Shown here: positions 1-11,934 of the stretch, piece by piece | How positions within the stretch are numbered: the stretch's first letter is position 1 | Layout: each line of letters opens with the position of its first letter | DNA from: Mesostigma viride | Lineage: Eukaryota; Streptophyta; Mesostigmatophyceae; Mesostigmatales; Mesostigmataceae | DNA: 37,500 nucleotides | Direction of reading: 5' to 3' | Assembly: GCA_009746045.1 (NCBI GenBank) | Contig: RPFO01001614.1 | Coordinates: 1-37,500 of the forward strand | Position numbers and translations under genes: made by a program | The notes under the pieces: model-generated | Seen by the model: the letters and a program-made list of their open reading frames with translations, nothing else | The model's database searches: none | Told to the model about the DNA's origin: nothing

Positions 1-1628
1 GAAACATCTATAAAAAGGTACGACGCGTGGTGTGTTGCGTGCTTTTTTTCTTGGTTTTCTCGCTCCCTTGCAGCTCAGGTTTGCTGGCACATGTATTTAT
101 GCATGCCAGATAACACAGGCTGTGTGTCTGACTTTTTTTCTTCCCTGTCATATGCGGTCCGCCTCTCTTTTTTCGTGTTTTGTTTTTTGTTCGTATCTTC
201 TACGGTACAACGCGACATGTTCACGGCGTCATCTGCGCGGTGTCACTAGCTTCATTTTTGCCGCCACCGCCGCCCCCGGCCGGCCCCATTAAAAAAAAGA
301 AACATCTATCTATAAAAGGTACGACGCGTGGTGTGTTGCGTGCTTTTTTTCTTGGTTTTCTCGCTCCCTTGCAGCTCAGGTTTGCTGGCACATGTATTTT
401 TGCATGCCGGCACCACACCACATGTATTTATGCATGCCAGATAACACAGGCTGTGTGTCTGACTTTTTTTCTTCCCTGTCACATGCGGTCCGCCTCTCTT
501 TTTTCGTGTTTTGTTTTTTGTTCGTATCTTCTACGGTACAACGCGACATGTTCACGGCGTCATCTGCGCGGTGTCACTAGCTTCATTTTTGCCGCCACCG
601 CCGCCCCGGCCGCCCCCATTAAAAAAAAGAAACATCGATCTATAAAAGGTACGACGCGTGGTGTGTTGCGTGCTTTTTTTCTTGGTTTTCTCGCTCCCTT
701 GCAGCTCAGGTTTGCTGGCACATGTATTTATGCATGCCGGCACCACACCACATGTATTTATGCATGCCAGATATCACAGGCTGTGTGTCTGACTTTTTTT
801 TGTCCCTGTCATATGCGGTCCGCCTCTCTTTTTTCGTGTTTTGTTTTTTGTTCGTATCTTCTACGGTACAACGCGACATGTTCACGGCGTCATCTGCGCG
901 GTGTCACTAGCTTCAGTTTTGCCGCCACCGCCGCCCCGGCCGGCCCCATAAAAAAAAAGAAACATCTATAAAAAGGTACGACGCGTGGTGTGTTGCGTGC
1001 TTTTTTTCATGGTTCACCCCACTACACCCATCCATGCATGCCAGCACCCCATGACACCCATCCACGCATGCCAGCACCCCATGACACCCATCCATGCATG
1101 CCAGCACCCCATGACATCCATCCATGCATGCCAGCACCCCATGACACCCATCCATGCATGCCAGCACCCCATGACACCCATCCATGCATGCCAGCACCCC
1201 ATGACACCCATCCATGCATGCCAGCACCCCATGACACCCATCCACGCATGCCAGCACCCCACTACACCCATCCATGCATGCCAGCACCACACCACATGTA
1301 TTTATGCATGCCAGATAACACAGGCTGTGTGTCTGACTTTTTTTCGTCCCTGTCATATGCGGTCCGCCTCTCTTTTTTCGTGTTTTGTTTTTTGTTCGTA
1401 TCTTCTACGGTACAACGCGACATGTTCACGGCGTCATCTGCGCGTTGTCACTAGCTTCAGTTTTGCCGCCACCGGCCACCGCCGCTTGCACCCGACAATA
1501 AAAAAAAAGAAACATCTATAAAAAGGTACGACGCGTGGTGTGTTGCGTGCTTTTTTTCATGGTTCACCCCACTACACCCATCCATGCATGCCAGCACCCC
1601 ATGACACCCATCCACGCATGCCAGCACC
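1..1628. repeat. ~330 bp tandem repeat array (about 5 units)
   Basis: Units begin with GAAACATCTAT at 1, 299, 629, 959 and 1509, giving lengths of 298, 330, 330 and 550 bp before the last unit runs into the next satellite. Each unit carries a TATAAAA-like box shortly after its start, a T-rich tract, one or two copies of a TATTTATGCATGCCAG motif, and ends in a GCCGCC-rich stretch followed by an A8 tract. The 550 bp unit is longer because a 30 bp minisatellite expanded inside it. Open frames crossing the units come from the repeats and are not called as genes. Confidence 0.92.
1018..1302. repeat. 30 bp minisatellite within the fourth 330 bp unit
   Basis: About nine near-identical 30 bp monomers containing ATCCATGCATGCCAGCACCC followed by CATGACACC. 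The GCATGCCAGCAC core is shared with the single motif copies in the first three 330 bp units and with the 27-28 bp satellite that follows, so it looks like an intermediate stage of the same sequence family. Confidence 0.9.
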
Positions 1629-4600
1629 CCCTAGGTATTTATGCATGCCAGCACCCCCCCTAGGTATTTATGCATGCCAGCACCCCCCCTAGGTATTTAT
1701 GCATGCCAGCACCCCCCTAGGTATTTATGCATGCCAGCACCCCCCTAGGTATTTATGCATGCCAGCACCCCCCCGACGTATTTATGCATGCCAGCACCCC
1801 CCTCGGTATTTATGCATGCCAGCCCCCCCCTAGGTATTTATGCATGCCAGCACCCCCCGACGTATTTATGCATGCCAGCACCCCCCCTAGGTATTTATTC
1901 ATGCCAGCACCCCCCCTCGGTATTTATGCATGCCAGCCCCCCCCCTCGGTATTTATGCATGCCAGCACCCCCCCTAGGTATTTATGCATGCCAGCACCCC
2001 CCACATGTATTTATGCATGCCAGCACCCCCCCTAGGTATTTATGCATGCCAGCACCCCCCCTAGGTATTTATGCATGCCAGCACCCCCCTAGGTATTTAT
2101 GCATGCCAGCACCCCCCCTAGGTATTTATGCATGCCAGCACCCCCCCTAGGTATTTATGCATGCCAGCACCCCCCCTAGGTATTTATGCATGCCAGCACC
2201 CCCCTAGGTATTTATGCATGCCAGCACCCCCCCCTAGGTATTTATGCATGCCAGCACCCCCCCTAGGTATTTATGCATGCCAGCACCCCCCCTAGGTATT
2301 TATGCATGCCAGCACCCCCCTAGGTATTTATGCATGCCAGCACCCCCCCTAGGTATTTATGCATGCCAGCACCCCCCCTAGGTATTTATGCATGCCAGCA
2401 CCCCCCCTAGGTATTTATGCATGCCAGCACCCCCCCTAGGTATTTATGCATGCCAGCACCCCCCCTAGGTATTTATGCATGCCAGCACCCCCCCTAGGTA
2501 TTTATGCATGCCAGCACCCCCCCTAGGTATTTATGCATGCCAGCACCCCCCTAGGTATTTATGCATGCCAGCACCCCCCCTAGGTATTTATGCATGCCAG
2601 CACCCCCCCTAGGTATTTATGCATGCCAGCACCCCCCTAGGTATTTATGCATGCCAGCACCCCCCCTAGGTATTTATGCATGCCAGCACCCCCCCTAGGT
2701 ATTTATGCATGCCAGCACCCCCCCTAGGTATTTATGCATGCCAGCACCCCCCCTAGGTATTTATGCATGCCAGCACCCCCCCTAGGTATTTATGCATGCC
2801 AGCACCCCCCCTAGGTATTTATGCATGCCAGCACCCCCCCTAGGTATTTATGCATGCCAGCACCCCCCCTAGGTATTTATGCATGCCAGCACCCCCCCTA
2901 GGTATTTATGCATGCCAGCACCCCCCTAGGTATTTATGCATGCCAGCACCCCCCCTAGGTATTTATGCATGCCAGCACCCCCCCTAGGTATTTATGCATG
3001 CCAGCACCCCCCCTAGGTATTTATGCATGCCAGCACCCCCCCTAGGTATTTATGCATGCCAGCACCCCCCTAGGTATTTATGCATGCCAGCACCCCCCCT
3101 AGGTATTTATGCATGCCAGCACCCCCCTAGGTATTTATGCATGCCAGCACCCCCCTAGGTATTTATGCATGCCAGCACCCCCCCTAGGTATTTATGCATG
3201 CCAGCACCCCCCCTAGGTATTTATGCATGCCAGCACCCCCCCTAGGTATTTATGCATGCCAGCACCCCCCCTAGGTATTTATGCATGCCAGCACCCCCCC
3301 TAGGTATTTATGCATGCCAGCACCCCCCCTAGGTATTTATGCATGCCAGCACCCCCCCTAGGTATTTATGCATGCCAGCACCCCCCCTAGGTATTTATGC
3401 ATGCCAGCACCCCCCCTAGGTATTTATGCATGCCAGCACCCCCCCTAGGTATTTATGCATGCCAGCACCCCCCTAGGTATTTATGCATGCCAGCACCCCC
3501 CCTAGGTATTTATGCATGCCAGCACCCCCCCTAGGTATTTATGCATGCCAGCACCCCCCCTAGGTATTTATGCATGCCAGCACCCCCCCTAGGTATTTAT
3601 GCATGCCAGCACCCCCCTAGGTATTTATGCATGCCAGCACCCCCCCTAGGTATTTATGCATGCCAGCACCCCCCCTAGGTATTTATGCATGCCAGCACCC
3701 CCCCTAGGTATTTATGCATGCCAGCACCCCCCCTAGGTATTTATGCATGCCAGCACCCCCCCTAGGTATTTATGCATGCCAGCACCCCCCCTAGGTATTT
3801 ATGCATGCCAGCACCCCCCCTAGGTATTTATGCATGCCAGCACCCCCCCTAGGTATTTATGCATGCCAGCACCCCCCCTAGGTATTTATGCATGCCAGCA
3901 CCCCCCCTAGGTATTTATGCATGCCAGCACCCCCCCTAGGTATTTATGCATGCCAGCACCCCCCCTAGGTATTTATGCATGCCAGCACCCCCCTAGGTAT
4001 TTATGCATGCCAGCACCCCCCCTAGGTATTTATGCATGCCAGCACCCCCCTAGGTATTTATGCATGCCAGCACCCCCCCTAGGTATTTATGCATGCCAGC
4101 ACCCCCCCTAGGTATTTATGCATGCCAGCACCCCCCCTAGGTATTTATGCATGCCAGCACCCCCCTAGGTATTTATGCATGCCAGCACCCCCCCTAGGTA
4201 TTTATGCATGCCAGCACCCCCCCTAGGTATTTATGCATGCCAGCACCCCCCTAGGTATTTATGCATGCCAGCACCCCCCCTAGGTATTTATGCATGCCAG
4301 CACCCCCCCTAGGTATTTATGCATGCCAGCACCCCCCCTAGGTATTTATGCATGCCAGCACCCCCCCTAGGTATTTATGCATGCCAGCACCCCCCCTAGG
4401 TATTTATGCATGCCAGCACCCCCCCTAGGTATTTATGCATGCCAGCACCCCCCTAGGTATTTATGCATGCCAGCACCCCCCCTAGGTATTTATGCATGCC
4501 AGCACCCCCCCTAGGTATTTATGCATGCCAGCACCCCCCCTAGGTATTTATGCATGCCAGCACCCCCCCTAGGTATTTATGCATGCCAGCACCCCCCCTA

Positions 4601-7600
4601 GGTATTTATGCATGCCAGCACCCCCCCTAGGTATTTATGCATGCCAGCACCCCCCCTAGGTATTTATGCATGCCAGCACCCCCCCTAGGTATTTATGCAT
4701 GCCAGCACCCCCCCTAGGTATTTATGCATGCCAGCACCCCCCCTAGGTATTTATGCATGCCAGCACCCCCCCTAGGTATTTATGCATGCCAGCACCCCCC
4801 TAGGTATTTATGCATGCCAGCACCCCCCCTAGGTATTTATGCATGCCAGCACCCCCCCTAGGTATTTATGCATGCCAGCACCCCCCCTAGGTATTTATGC
4901 ATGCCAGCACCCCCCCTAGGTATTTATGCATGCCAGCACCCCCCCTAGGTATTTATGCATGCCAGCACCCCCCTAGGTATTTATGCATGCCAGCACCCCC
5001 CCTAGGTATTTATGCATGCCAGCACCCCCCCTAGGTATTTATGCATGCCAGCACCCCCCCTAGGTATTTATGCATGCCAGCACCCCCCTAGGTATTTATG
5101 CATGCCAGCACCCCCCCTAGGTATTTATGCATGCCAGCACCCCCCCTAGGTATTTATGCATGCCAGCACCCCCCTAGGTATTTATGCATGCCAGCACCCC
5201 CCCTAGGTATTTATGCATGCCAGCACCCCCCCTAGGTATTTATGCATGCCAGCACCCCCCTAGGTATTTATGCATGCCAGCACCCCCCCTAGGTATTTAT
5301 GCATGCCAGCACCCCCCCTAGGTATTTATGCATGCCAGCACCCCCCCTAGGTATTTATGCATGCCAGCACCCCCCCTAGGTATTTATGCATGCCAGCACC
5401 CCCCCTAGGTATTTATGCATGCCAGCACCCCCCCTAGGTATTTATGCATGCCAGCACCCCCCCTAGGTATTTATGCATGCCAGCACCCCCCCTAGGTATT
5501 TATGCATGCCAGCACCCCCCCTAGGTATTTATGCATGCCAGCACCCCCCCTAGGTATTTATGCATGCCAGCACCCCCCCTAGGTATTTATGCATGCCAGC
5601 ACCCCCCCTAGGTATTTATGCATGCCAGCACCCCCCCTAGGTATTTATGCATGCCAGCACCCCCCCTAGGTATTTATGCATGCCAGCACCCCCCCTAGGT
5701 ATTTATGCATGCCAGCACCCCCCCTAGGTATTTATGCATGCCAGCACCCCCCTAGGTATTTATGCATGCCAGCACCCCCCCTAGGTATTTATGCATGCCA
5801 GCACCCCCCCTAGGTATTTATGCATGCCAGCACCCCCCCTAGGTATTTATGCATGCCAGCACCCCCCCTAGGTATTTATGCATGCCAGCACCCCCCCTAG
5901 GTATTTATGCATGCCAGCACCCCCCCTAGGTATTTATGCATGCCAGCACCCCCCCTAGGTATTTATGCATGCCAGCACCCCCCTAGGTATTTATGCATGC
6001 CAGCACCCCCCCTAGGTATTTATGCATGCCAGCACCCCCCCTAGGTATTTATGCATGCCAGCACCCCCCCTAGGTATTTATGCATGCCAGCACCCCCCCT
6101 AGGTATTTATGCATGCCAGCACCCCCCCTAGGTATTTATGCATGCCAGCACCCCCCCTAGGTATTTATGCATGCCAGCACCCCCCCTAGGTATTTATGCA
6201 TGCCAGCACCCCCCCTAGGTATTTATGCATGCCAGCACCCCCCCTAGGTATTTATGCATGCCAGCACCCCCCCTAGGTATTTATGCATGCCAGCACCCCC
6301 CCTAGGTATTTATGCATGCCAGCACCCCCCCTAGGTATTTATGCATGCCAGCACCCCCCCAGGTATTTATGCATGCCAGCACCCCCCCTAGGTATTTATG
6401 CATGCCAGCACCCCCCCTAGGTATTTATGCATGCCAGCACCCCCCCTAGGTATTTATGCATGCCAGCACCCCCCCTAGGTATTTATGCATGCCAGCACCC
6501 CCCCTAGGTATTTATGCATGCCAGCACCCCCCCTAGGTATTTATGCATGCCAGCACCCCCCCTAGGTATTTATGCATGCCAGCACCCCCCCTAGGTATTT
6601 ATGCATGCCAGCACCCCCCCTAGGTATTTATGCATGCCAGCACCCCCCTAGGTATTTATGCATGCCAGCACCCCCCCTAGGTATTTATGCATGCCAGCAC
6701 CCCCCCTAGGTATTTATGCATGCCAGCACCCCCCCTAGGTATTTATGCATGCCAGCACCCCCCCTAGGTATTTATGCATGCCAGCACCCCCCCTAGGTAT
6801 TTATGCATGCCAGCACCCCCCTAGGTATTTATGCATGCCAGCACCCCCCCTAGGTATTTATGCATGCCAGCACCCCCCCTAGGTATTTATGCATGCCAGC
6901 ACCCCCCCTAGGTATTTATGCATGCCAGCACCCCCCCTAGGTATTTATGCATGCCAGCACCCCCCCTAGGTATTTATGCATGCCAGCACCCCCCCTAGGT
7001 ATTTATGCATGCCAGCACCCCCCTAGGTATTTATGCATGCCAGCACCCCCCCTAGGTATTTATGCATGCCAGCACCCCCCCTAGGTATTTATGCATGCCA
7101 GCACCCCCCCTAGGTATTTATGCATGCCAGCACCCCCCCTAGGTATTTATGCATGCCAGCACCCCCCCTAGGTATTTATGCATGCCAGCACCCCCCCTAG
7201 GTATTTATGCATGCCAGCACCCCCCCTAGGTATTTATGCATGCCAGCACCCCCCCTAGGTATTTATGCATGCCAGCACCCCCCCTAGGTATTTATGCATG
7301 CCAGCACCCCCCCTAGGTATTTATGCATGCCAGCACCCCCCCTAGGTATTTATGCATGCCAGCACCCCCCCTAGGTATTTATGCATGCCAGCACCCCCCC
7401 TAGGTATTTATGCATGCCAGCACCCCCCCTAGGTATTTATGCATGCCAGCACCCCCCCTAGGTATTTATGCATGCCAGCACCCCCCCTAGGTATTTATGC
7501 ATGCCAGCACCCCCCCTAGGTATTTATGCATGCCAGCACCCCCCCTAGGTATTTATGCATGCCAGCACCCCCCTAGGTATTTATGCATGCCAGCACCCCC

Positions 7601-8910
7601 CCTAGGTATTTATGCATGCCAGCACCCCCCCTAGGTATTTATGCATGCCAGCACCCCCCCTAGGTATTTATGCATGCCAGCACCCCCCTAGGTATTTATG
7701 CATGCCAGCACCCCCCCTAGGTATTTATGCATGCCAGCACCCCCCCTAGGTATTTATGCATGCCAGCACCCCCCCTAGGTATTTATGCATGCCAGCACCC
7801 CCCCTAGGTATTTATGCATGCCAGCACCCCCCTAGGTATTTATGCATGCCAGCACCCCCCTAGGTATTTATGCATGCCAGCACCCCCCCTAGGTATTTAT
7901 GCATGCCAGCACCCCCCCTAGGTATTTATGCATGCCAGCACCCCCCCTAGGTATTTATGCATGCCAGCACCCCCCCTAGGTATTTATGCATGCCAGCACC
8001 CCCCCTAGGTATTTATGCATGCCAGCACCCCCCCTAGGTATTTATGCATGCCAGCACCCCCCCTAGGTATTTATGCATGCCAGCACCCCCCCTAGGTATT
8101 TATGCATGCCAGCACCCCCCCTAGGTATTTATGCATGCCAGCACCCCCCTAGGTATTTATGCATGCCAGCACCCCCCCTAGGTATTTATGCATGCCAGCA
8201 CCCCCCCTAGGTATTTATGCATGCCAGCACCCCCCCTAGGTATTTATGCATGCCAGCACCCCCCCTAGGTATTTATGCATGCCAGCACCCCCCCTAGGTA
8301 TTTATGCATGCCAGCACCCCCCCTAGGTATTTATGCATGCCAGCACCCCCCCTAGGTATTTATGCATGCCAGCACCCCCCTAGGTATTTATGCATGCCAG
8401 CACCCCCCCTAGGTATTTATGCATGCCAGCACCCCCCCTAGGTATTTATGCATGCCAGCACCCCCCTAGGTATTTATGCATGCCAGCACCCCCCTAGGTA
8501 TTTATGCATGCCAGCACCCCCCCTAGGTATTTATGCATGCCAGCACCCCCCCTAGGTATTTATGCATGCCAGCACCCCCCCTAGGTATTTATGCATGCCA
8601 GCACCCCCCCTAGGTATTTATGCATGCCAGCACCCCCCTAGGTATTTATGCATGCCAGCACCCCCCCTAGGTATTTATGCATGCCAGCACCCCCCCTAGG
8701 TATTTATGCATGCCAGCACCCCCCCTAGGTATTTATGCATGCCAGCACCCCCCCTAGGTATTTATGCATGCCAGCACCCCCCCTAGGTATTTATGCATGC
8801 CAGCCCCCCCCCTAGGTATTTATGCATGCCAGCACCCCCCCGACGTATTTATGCTTGCCAGCACCCCCCCTAGGTATTTATGCATGCCAGCACCCCCCCT
8901 AGGTATTTAT
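1629..8910. repeat. 27-28 bp satellite array, about 260 monomers
   Basis: The monomer is TATTTATGCATGCCAGCAC followed by a C-run and CTAGG; length varies with the number of C (mostly 27 or 28 bp). The core from about 2060 to 8790 is almost uniform. Monomers at both edges carry variants where CTAGG is replaced by CTCGG, CGACG or ACATG, or where C-runs are longer (about 1770-2010 and 8800-8860). No gene is supported: stop-free frames are short and only read the monomer. Confidence 0.97.
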
Positions 8911-9743
8911 CCTTCCCTCCTTCCCTCCTTCCCTCCTTCCCTCCTTCCCTCCTTCCCTCCTTCCCTCCTTCCCTCCTTCCCTCCTTCCCTCCTTCCCTCC
9001 TTCCCTCCTTCCCTCCTTCCCTCCTTCCCTCCTTCCCTCCTTCCCTCCTTCCCTCCTTCCCTCCTTCCCTCCTTCCCTCCTTCCCTCCTTCCCTCCTTCC
9101 CTCCTTCCCTCCTTCCCTCCTTCCCTCCTTCCCTCCTTCCCTCCTTCCCTCCTTCCCTCCTTCCCTCCTTCCCTCCTTCCCTCCTTCCCTCCTTCCCTCC
9201 CTTCCCTCCTTCCCTCCTTCCCTCCTTCCCTCCTTCCTCCTTCCCTCCTTCCCTCCTTCCCTCCTTCCCTCCTTCCCTCCTTCCCTCCTTCCCTCCTTCC
9301 CTCCTTCCCTCCTTCCCTCCTTCCCTCCTTCCCTCCTTCCCTCCTTCCCTCCTTCCCTCCTTCCCTCCTTCCCTCCTTCCCTCCTTCCCTCCTTCCCTCC
9401 TTCCCTCCTTCCCTCCTTCCCTCCTTCCCTCCTTCCCTCCTTCCCTCCTTCCCTCCTCCTTTCCCTACTCCTTTCCCTCCTTCCCTCCTTCCCTCTTCCT
9501 CCTTCCCTCTTCCCTCCTTCCCTCCTTCCCTCCTTCCCTCCTCCTTTCCCTACTCCTTTCCCTCCTTCCCTCCTTCCCTCCTTCCTCCTTCCCTTCTTCC
9601 CTCCTTCCCTCCTTCCCTCCTTCCCTCCCTCCCTCCCTCCCTCCCTCCCTCCCTCCCTCCCTCCCTACTTCCCTCCTTCCCTCCTTCCCTACCTCCCTCC
9701 TTCCCTCCTTCCCTCCCTCCCTCCCTCCCTCCCTCCCTCCCAC
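8911..9743. repeat. Polypyrimidine (CCTTCCCT)n / (CCCT)n tract
   Basis: It starts abruptly after the last 28 bp monomer. About 565 nt (8911-9475) contain only C and T on the plus strand, mainly as an 8 bp CCTTCCCT unit; the rest has a few single A interruptions and becomes (CCCT)n near 9620-9662 and 9716-9740. Such mirror-symmetric homopurine/homopyrimidine DNA is known to form triplex (H-DNA). Ser/Pro/Leu-rich open frames across it are artefacts of the repeat. Confidence 0.95.
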
Positions 9744-10322
9744 CTGCTGGGCAACTTGGATTTAATTCTGTCACCCGGCACAATTTTCTCACACGCATGT
9801 AGTGGTATTCTTATTAATCTCATGCCAACGGCCGTTGGACCTGAAAAACTAAATGTGGAAAATATGTAATCCTTGTAATTCTGATTGCAACGTTTTTGCG
9901 CATTCCTTGCAGATTCCACGTCGCCACACAAGATTCGCGTCTGTCAACCACCTGCAAGGTACTTGTTTTATTATTATGCGTTTTTTGGGCAGTCGCTCCC
10001 TCTTCTGATTTTCTTGATGCCAACGGCCGTTGGACTTGCAAAATCAGTTTCCATCATTGCTGTTGTGATTTACGTGATGCCAACGGCCGTTGGACCTCCA
10101 AAAAAAAGTTCTTGCCAATTTTTTTTGCGTTATTGATTATACGCCAGTTTTATCAGCCGTTGCATTACGACGTTTTTATCTTAACTTCATTGCTGTAATG
10201 CCAACGGCCGTTGGCGTTGTAAAATAAAATTGTACTCCGGCTGATGAATTAATCCGCCCCTGAAGTTACTAGGTTTACTTACATTGGTTGTGCCAGTTGT
10301 GCTTCACGTGCAGTTTTTTTCA
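9744..10322. promoter_or_regulatory. Intergenic region with four CCAACGGCCGTTGG palindromes
   Basis: Perfect 14 bp palindromes lie at 9825-9838, 10020-10033, 10080-10093 and 10201-10214, three of them preceded by TGATGC or CATG and followed by ACCT or ACTT. A CACGTG hexamer lies at about 10306, just before the first gene. No coding potential was seen. This is the first appearance of the palindrome family, which recurs between most genes to 19.8 kb and again at 29.8-32.4 kb. A promoter role is inferred only from position. Confidence 0.6.
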
Positions 10323-10577
10323 ATGGAGAAAGACAAGGACGTTTCGGTGTCGAACCAGGAGAGAGAGGCAGTTGAACGGGGGGCCAAAAAACTGCCAGCC
10401 GAAGTTGTTAGAGCGATTGAGAAATTTTGGGATTCAATTCCAGCCATGGTTGTGATGAAAAAAGATGATGTACAAGCTGAAGTGGACGAAATGCCGGCCT
10501 TAATTTCCGACGATGAAGGGGATGGTGTCAACTTTATTCAACCGGGAAACAAACGTAAACTGAAACGCAAAAAGTAG
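10323..10577 (+). CDS. Small acidic/basic protein of unknown function (84 aa)
   Basis: Starts at the ATG in CAATGGAGAAAG, the first in-frame ATG after a T-rich stretch. The protein has a charged N-terminus, a central helix-like segment (about residues 20-55), an acidic motif EMPALISDDEGDG near residues 60-72 and a basic tail KRKLKRKK that could act as a nuclear localisation signal. A possible AATAAA poly(A) signal is at about 10673. The acidic motif resembles one in the protein at 19303-19646. A G6 run at about 10378-10383 is read without any frame change, unlike several neighbours. Family not recognised. Confidence 0.55.
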   Translation: MEKDKDVSVSNQEREAVERGAKKLPAEVVRAIEKFWDSIPAMVVMKKDDVQAEVDEMPALISDDEGDGVNFIQPGNKRKLKRKK

Positions 10578-10757
10578 TGCGACCTAAGATGTTTTTAAAT
10601 GTATATGCCAATTTAATGAAATCATTTTCTGAGGTTGTGAAGGACCTGACTGTTTTAAAAATGAATGATTACAATAAATTAGGCAAACACACTAATGGGA
10701 AAACGCGTTTTTTTGGCCGCGATGTAAATCTTTTTGTTCGTTTTTTCCCTGAAAAAG

Positions 10758-11554
10758 ATGGCCGAGATCGCGAATGAGTCCGAGATCGTGAATGAAGTCT
10801 ACGGAAGCGTCCTTCAAAACGTTTACAAACAAGTTCGCTTTCTGTCGCGTGTCATATTCGAGGAAGTTCGTGTCGCGCAGGAGAAGACAGGCCGCCACTT
10901 GGCCGTTTTATTGGCGTTTGATTCGTTCAGCCAAATGGAGAGGGTTATGTACGCCCAGCTAGCTGATATGAACTTCTGTATTCAAGAGGGTTTTTTCGTA
11001 CCACAGATGGATCTAAGAGCGCCAATAGACCCAACGAGGGAGTTCCGCCTTTTGGTGTCGTTCATTACAAAGGGGCCAAAGATAGAGTTGGGGGAAGAGG
11101 AAGGGGCTCAGCTTGGGTGCACCTACGGGCGCGCATTTTACCCGAATGTTACGTCTTCCCTGCGCGTGAGGGCTGATGCGTGTGTAGGGGCAGAAGTACC
11201 CCTCAACATGAACTTTTTCTTGCTCTCTGACCCGATCGTGAGGGATGGGGCCCCATGCGTGGTATGCGAAATTGCTCCAAGGAGGGGTGTGGGTGCGACA
11301 CAGGCCCTCAGAAGTGGTGTAGAGGATGTAGGGATGCCAGATATTGCAGTGAGGAGTGCCAGCGTGCTGACTGGAGTAGGCATAAGGATAGATGCGAACG
11401 TCTGAGGCAAGCAAGGGAGGGGCTGGCAGGGGTGATAAGGGGGGTAAACAGGACGACCATACTGGATGGAACCAGGTCGACTTCTCTGAGGTCGACTTCT
11501 CCTTCACCTTCTACTACGGTTCTTCCTCATAGAAAAACTGGAAATGTAGAGTAA
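10758..11554 (+). CDS. MYND zinc-finger protein, paralogue 1, frame broken at G/C runs
   Basis: Starts MAEIANE at 10758. About 165 residues of an unrecognised domain follow, including GRHLAVLLAFDSF and EFRLLVSF blocks that are also present in the paralogue at 16355. At GGGGCCCC (11247-11254) the frame moves by -1 into a MYND finger (about 11273-11395) with spacing C-x4-C-x9-C-x2-C-x5-C-x3-C-x7-H-x3-C. One extra base at the run gives a GGPM junction matching paralogue 2. A second -1 step at the G6 run 11439-11444 would give a tail ending at 11532 that resembles the end of paralogue 2; without it the stop is at 11554. MYND domains are known zinc-binding protein-interaction modules in transcriptional regulators and SMYD-type enzymes; no SET domain is visible here. 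It could be an active gene with assembly errors or a recent pseudogene. Confidence 0.7.
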
Positions 11555-11934
11555 TAATTTGCTTTTGAGGCTGGAAACTGGACGCATTTTGGGTTTGAAA
11601 TTTGTGTATGTAGTCCTGATTTGTGTTGTAAAATGGTGTAATGGTGAATTCTCTTTTCACTTTGAAATTGGAATAAAATTGACCTGATTTGTGTTGTAAA
11701 ATGGTGTAATAGTGAATTCTCCTTTCACTTTGAAATTGGAATAAAATTGACTTTCGTTTTCTCTCATGCGACTGTAGTGGGTTAAACAACAATTAGTGAC
11801 CCAACGGCCGTTAGGGATTGGAAACCTCGCCTAACGTTTGCATATTTTCTTTCCGACAAAACCTCATTTTTTTTAAGGATGGACGTCGATGTATGTTATG
11901 TGCAGAGGGGACAAGTTTGACGTCGGGGCCGATA
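11555..11934. repeat. Downstream region with 68 bp direct duplication and a degenerate palindrome
   Basis: A 68 bp segment beginning CCTGATTTGTG is repeated in tandem at 11615 and 11683; each copy carries AATAAA in GGAATAAAATTG (about 11672 and 11740). These are plausible poly(A) signals for the upstream MYND gene. A one-mismatch copy of the CCAACGGCCGTTGG palindrome is at 11801-11814. The remainder up to the next gene is T-rich leader. Confidence 0.7.

Noticed and set aside
8764-9869. Ser/Pro/Leu-rich open frames of about 330 codons
   Set aside because: They only read the (CCTTCCCT)n tract and 28 bp monomers; the complementary Gly/Glu/Arg frames are equally open.
10577-10777. 66-codon open frame after the first small gene
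   Set aside because: It starts at a non-ATG codon, overlaps the probable poly(A) signal and has no motif; treated as 3' UTR.
11247-11254. Canonical X-XXY-YYZ slippery heptamer for programmed -1 frameshifting
   Set aside because: GGGGCCCC is not in the required phase (0-frame codons are GGG GCC CCA), so ordinary slippery-site frameshifting is not supported there.
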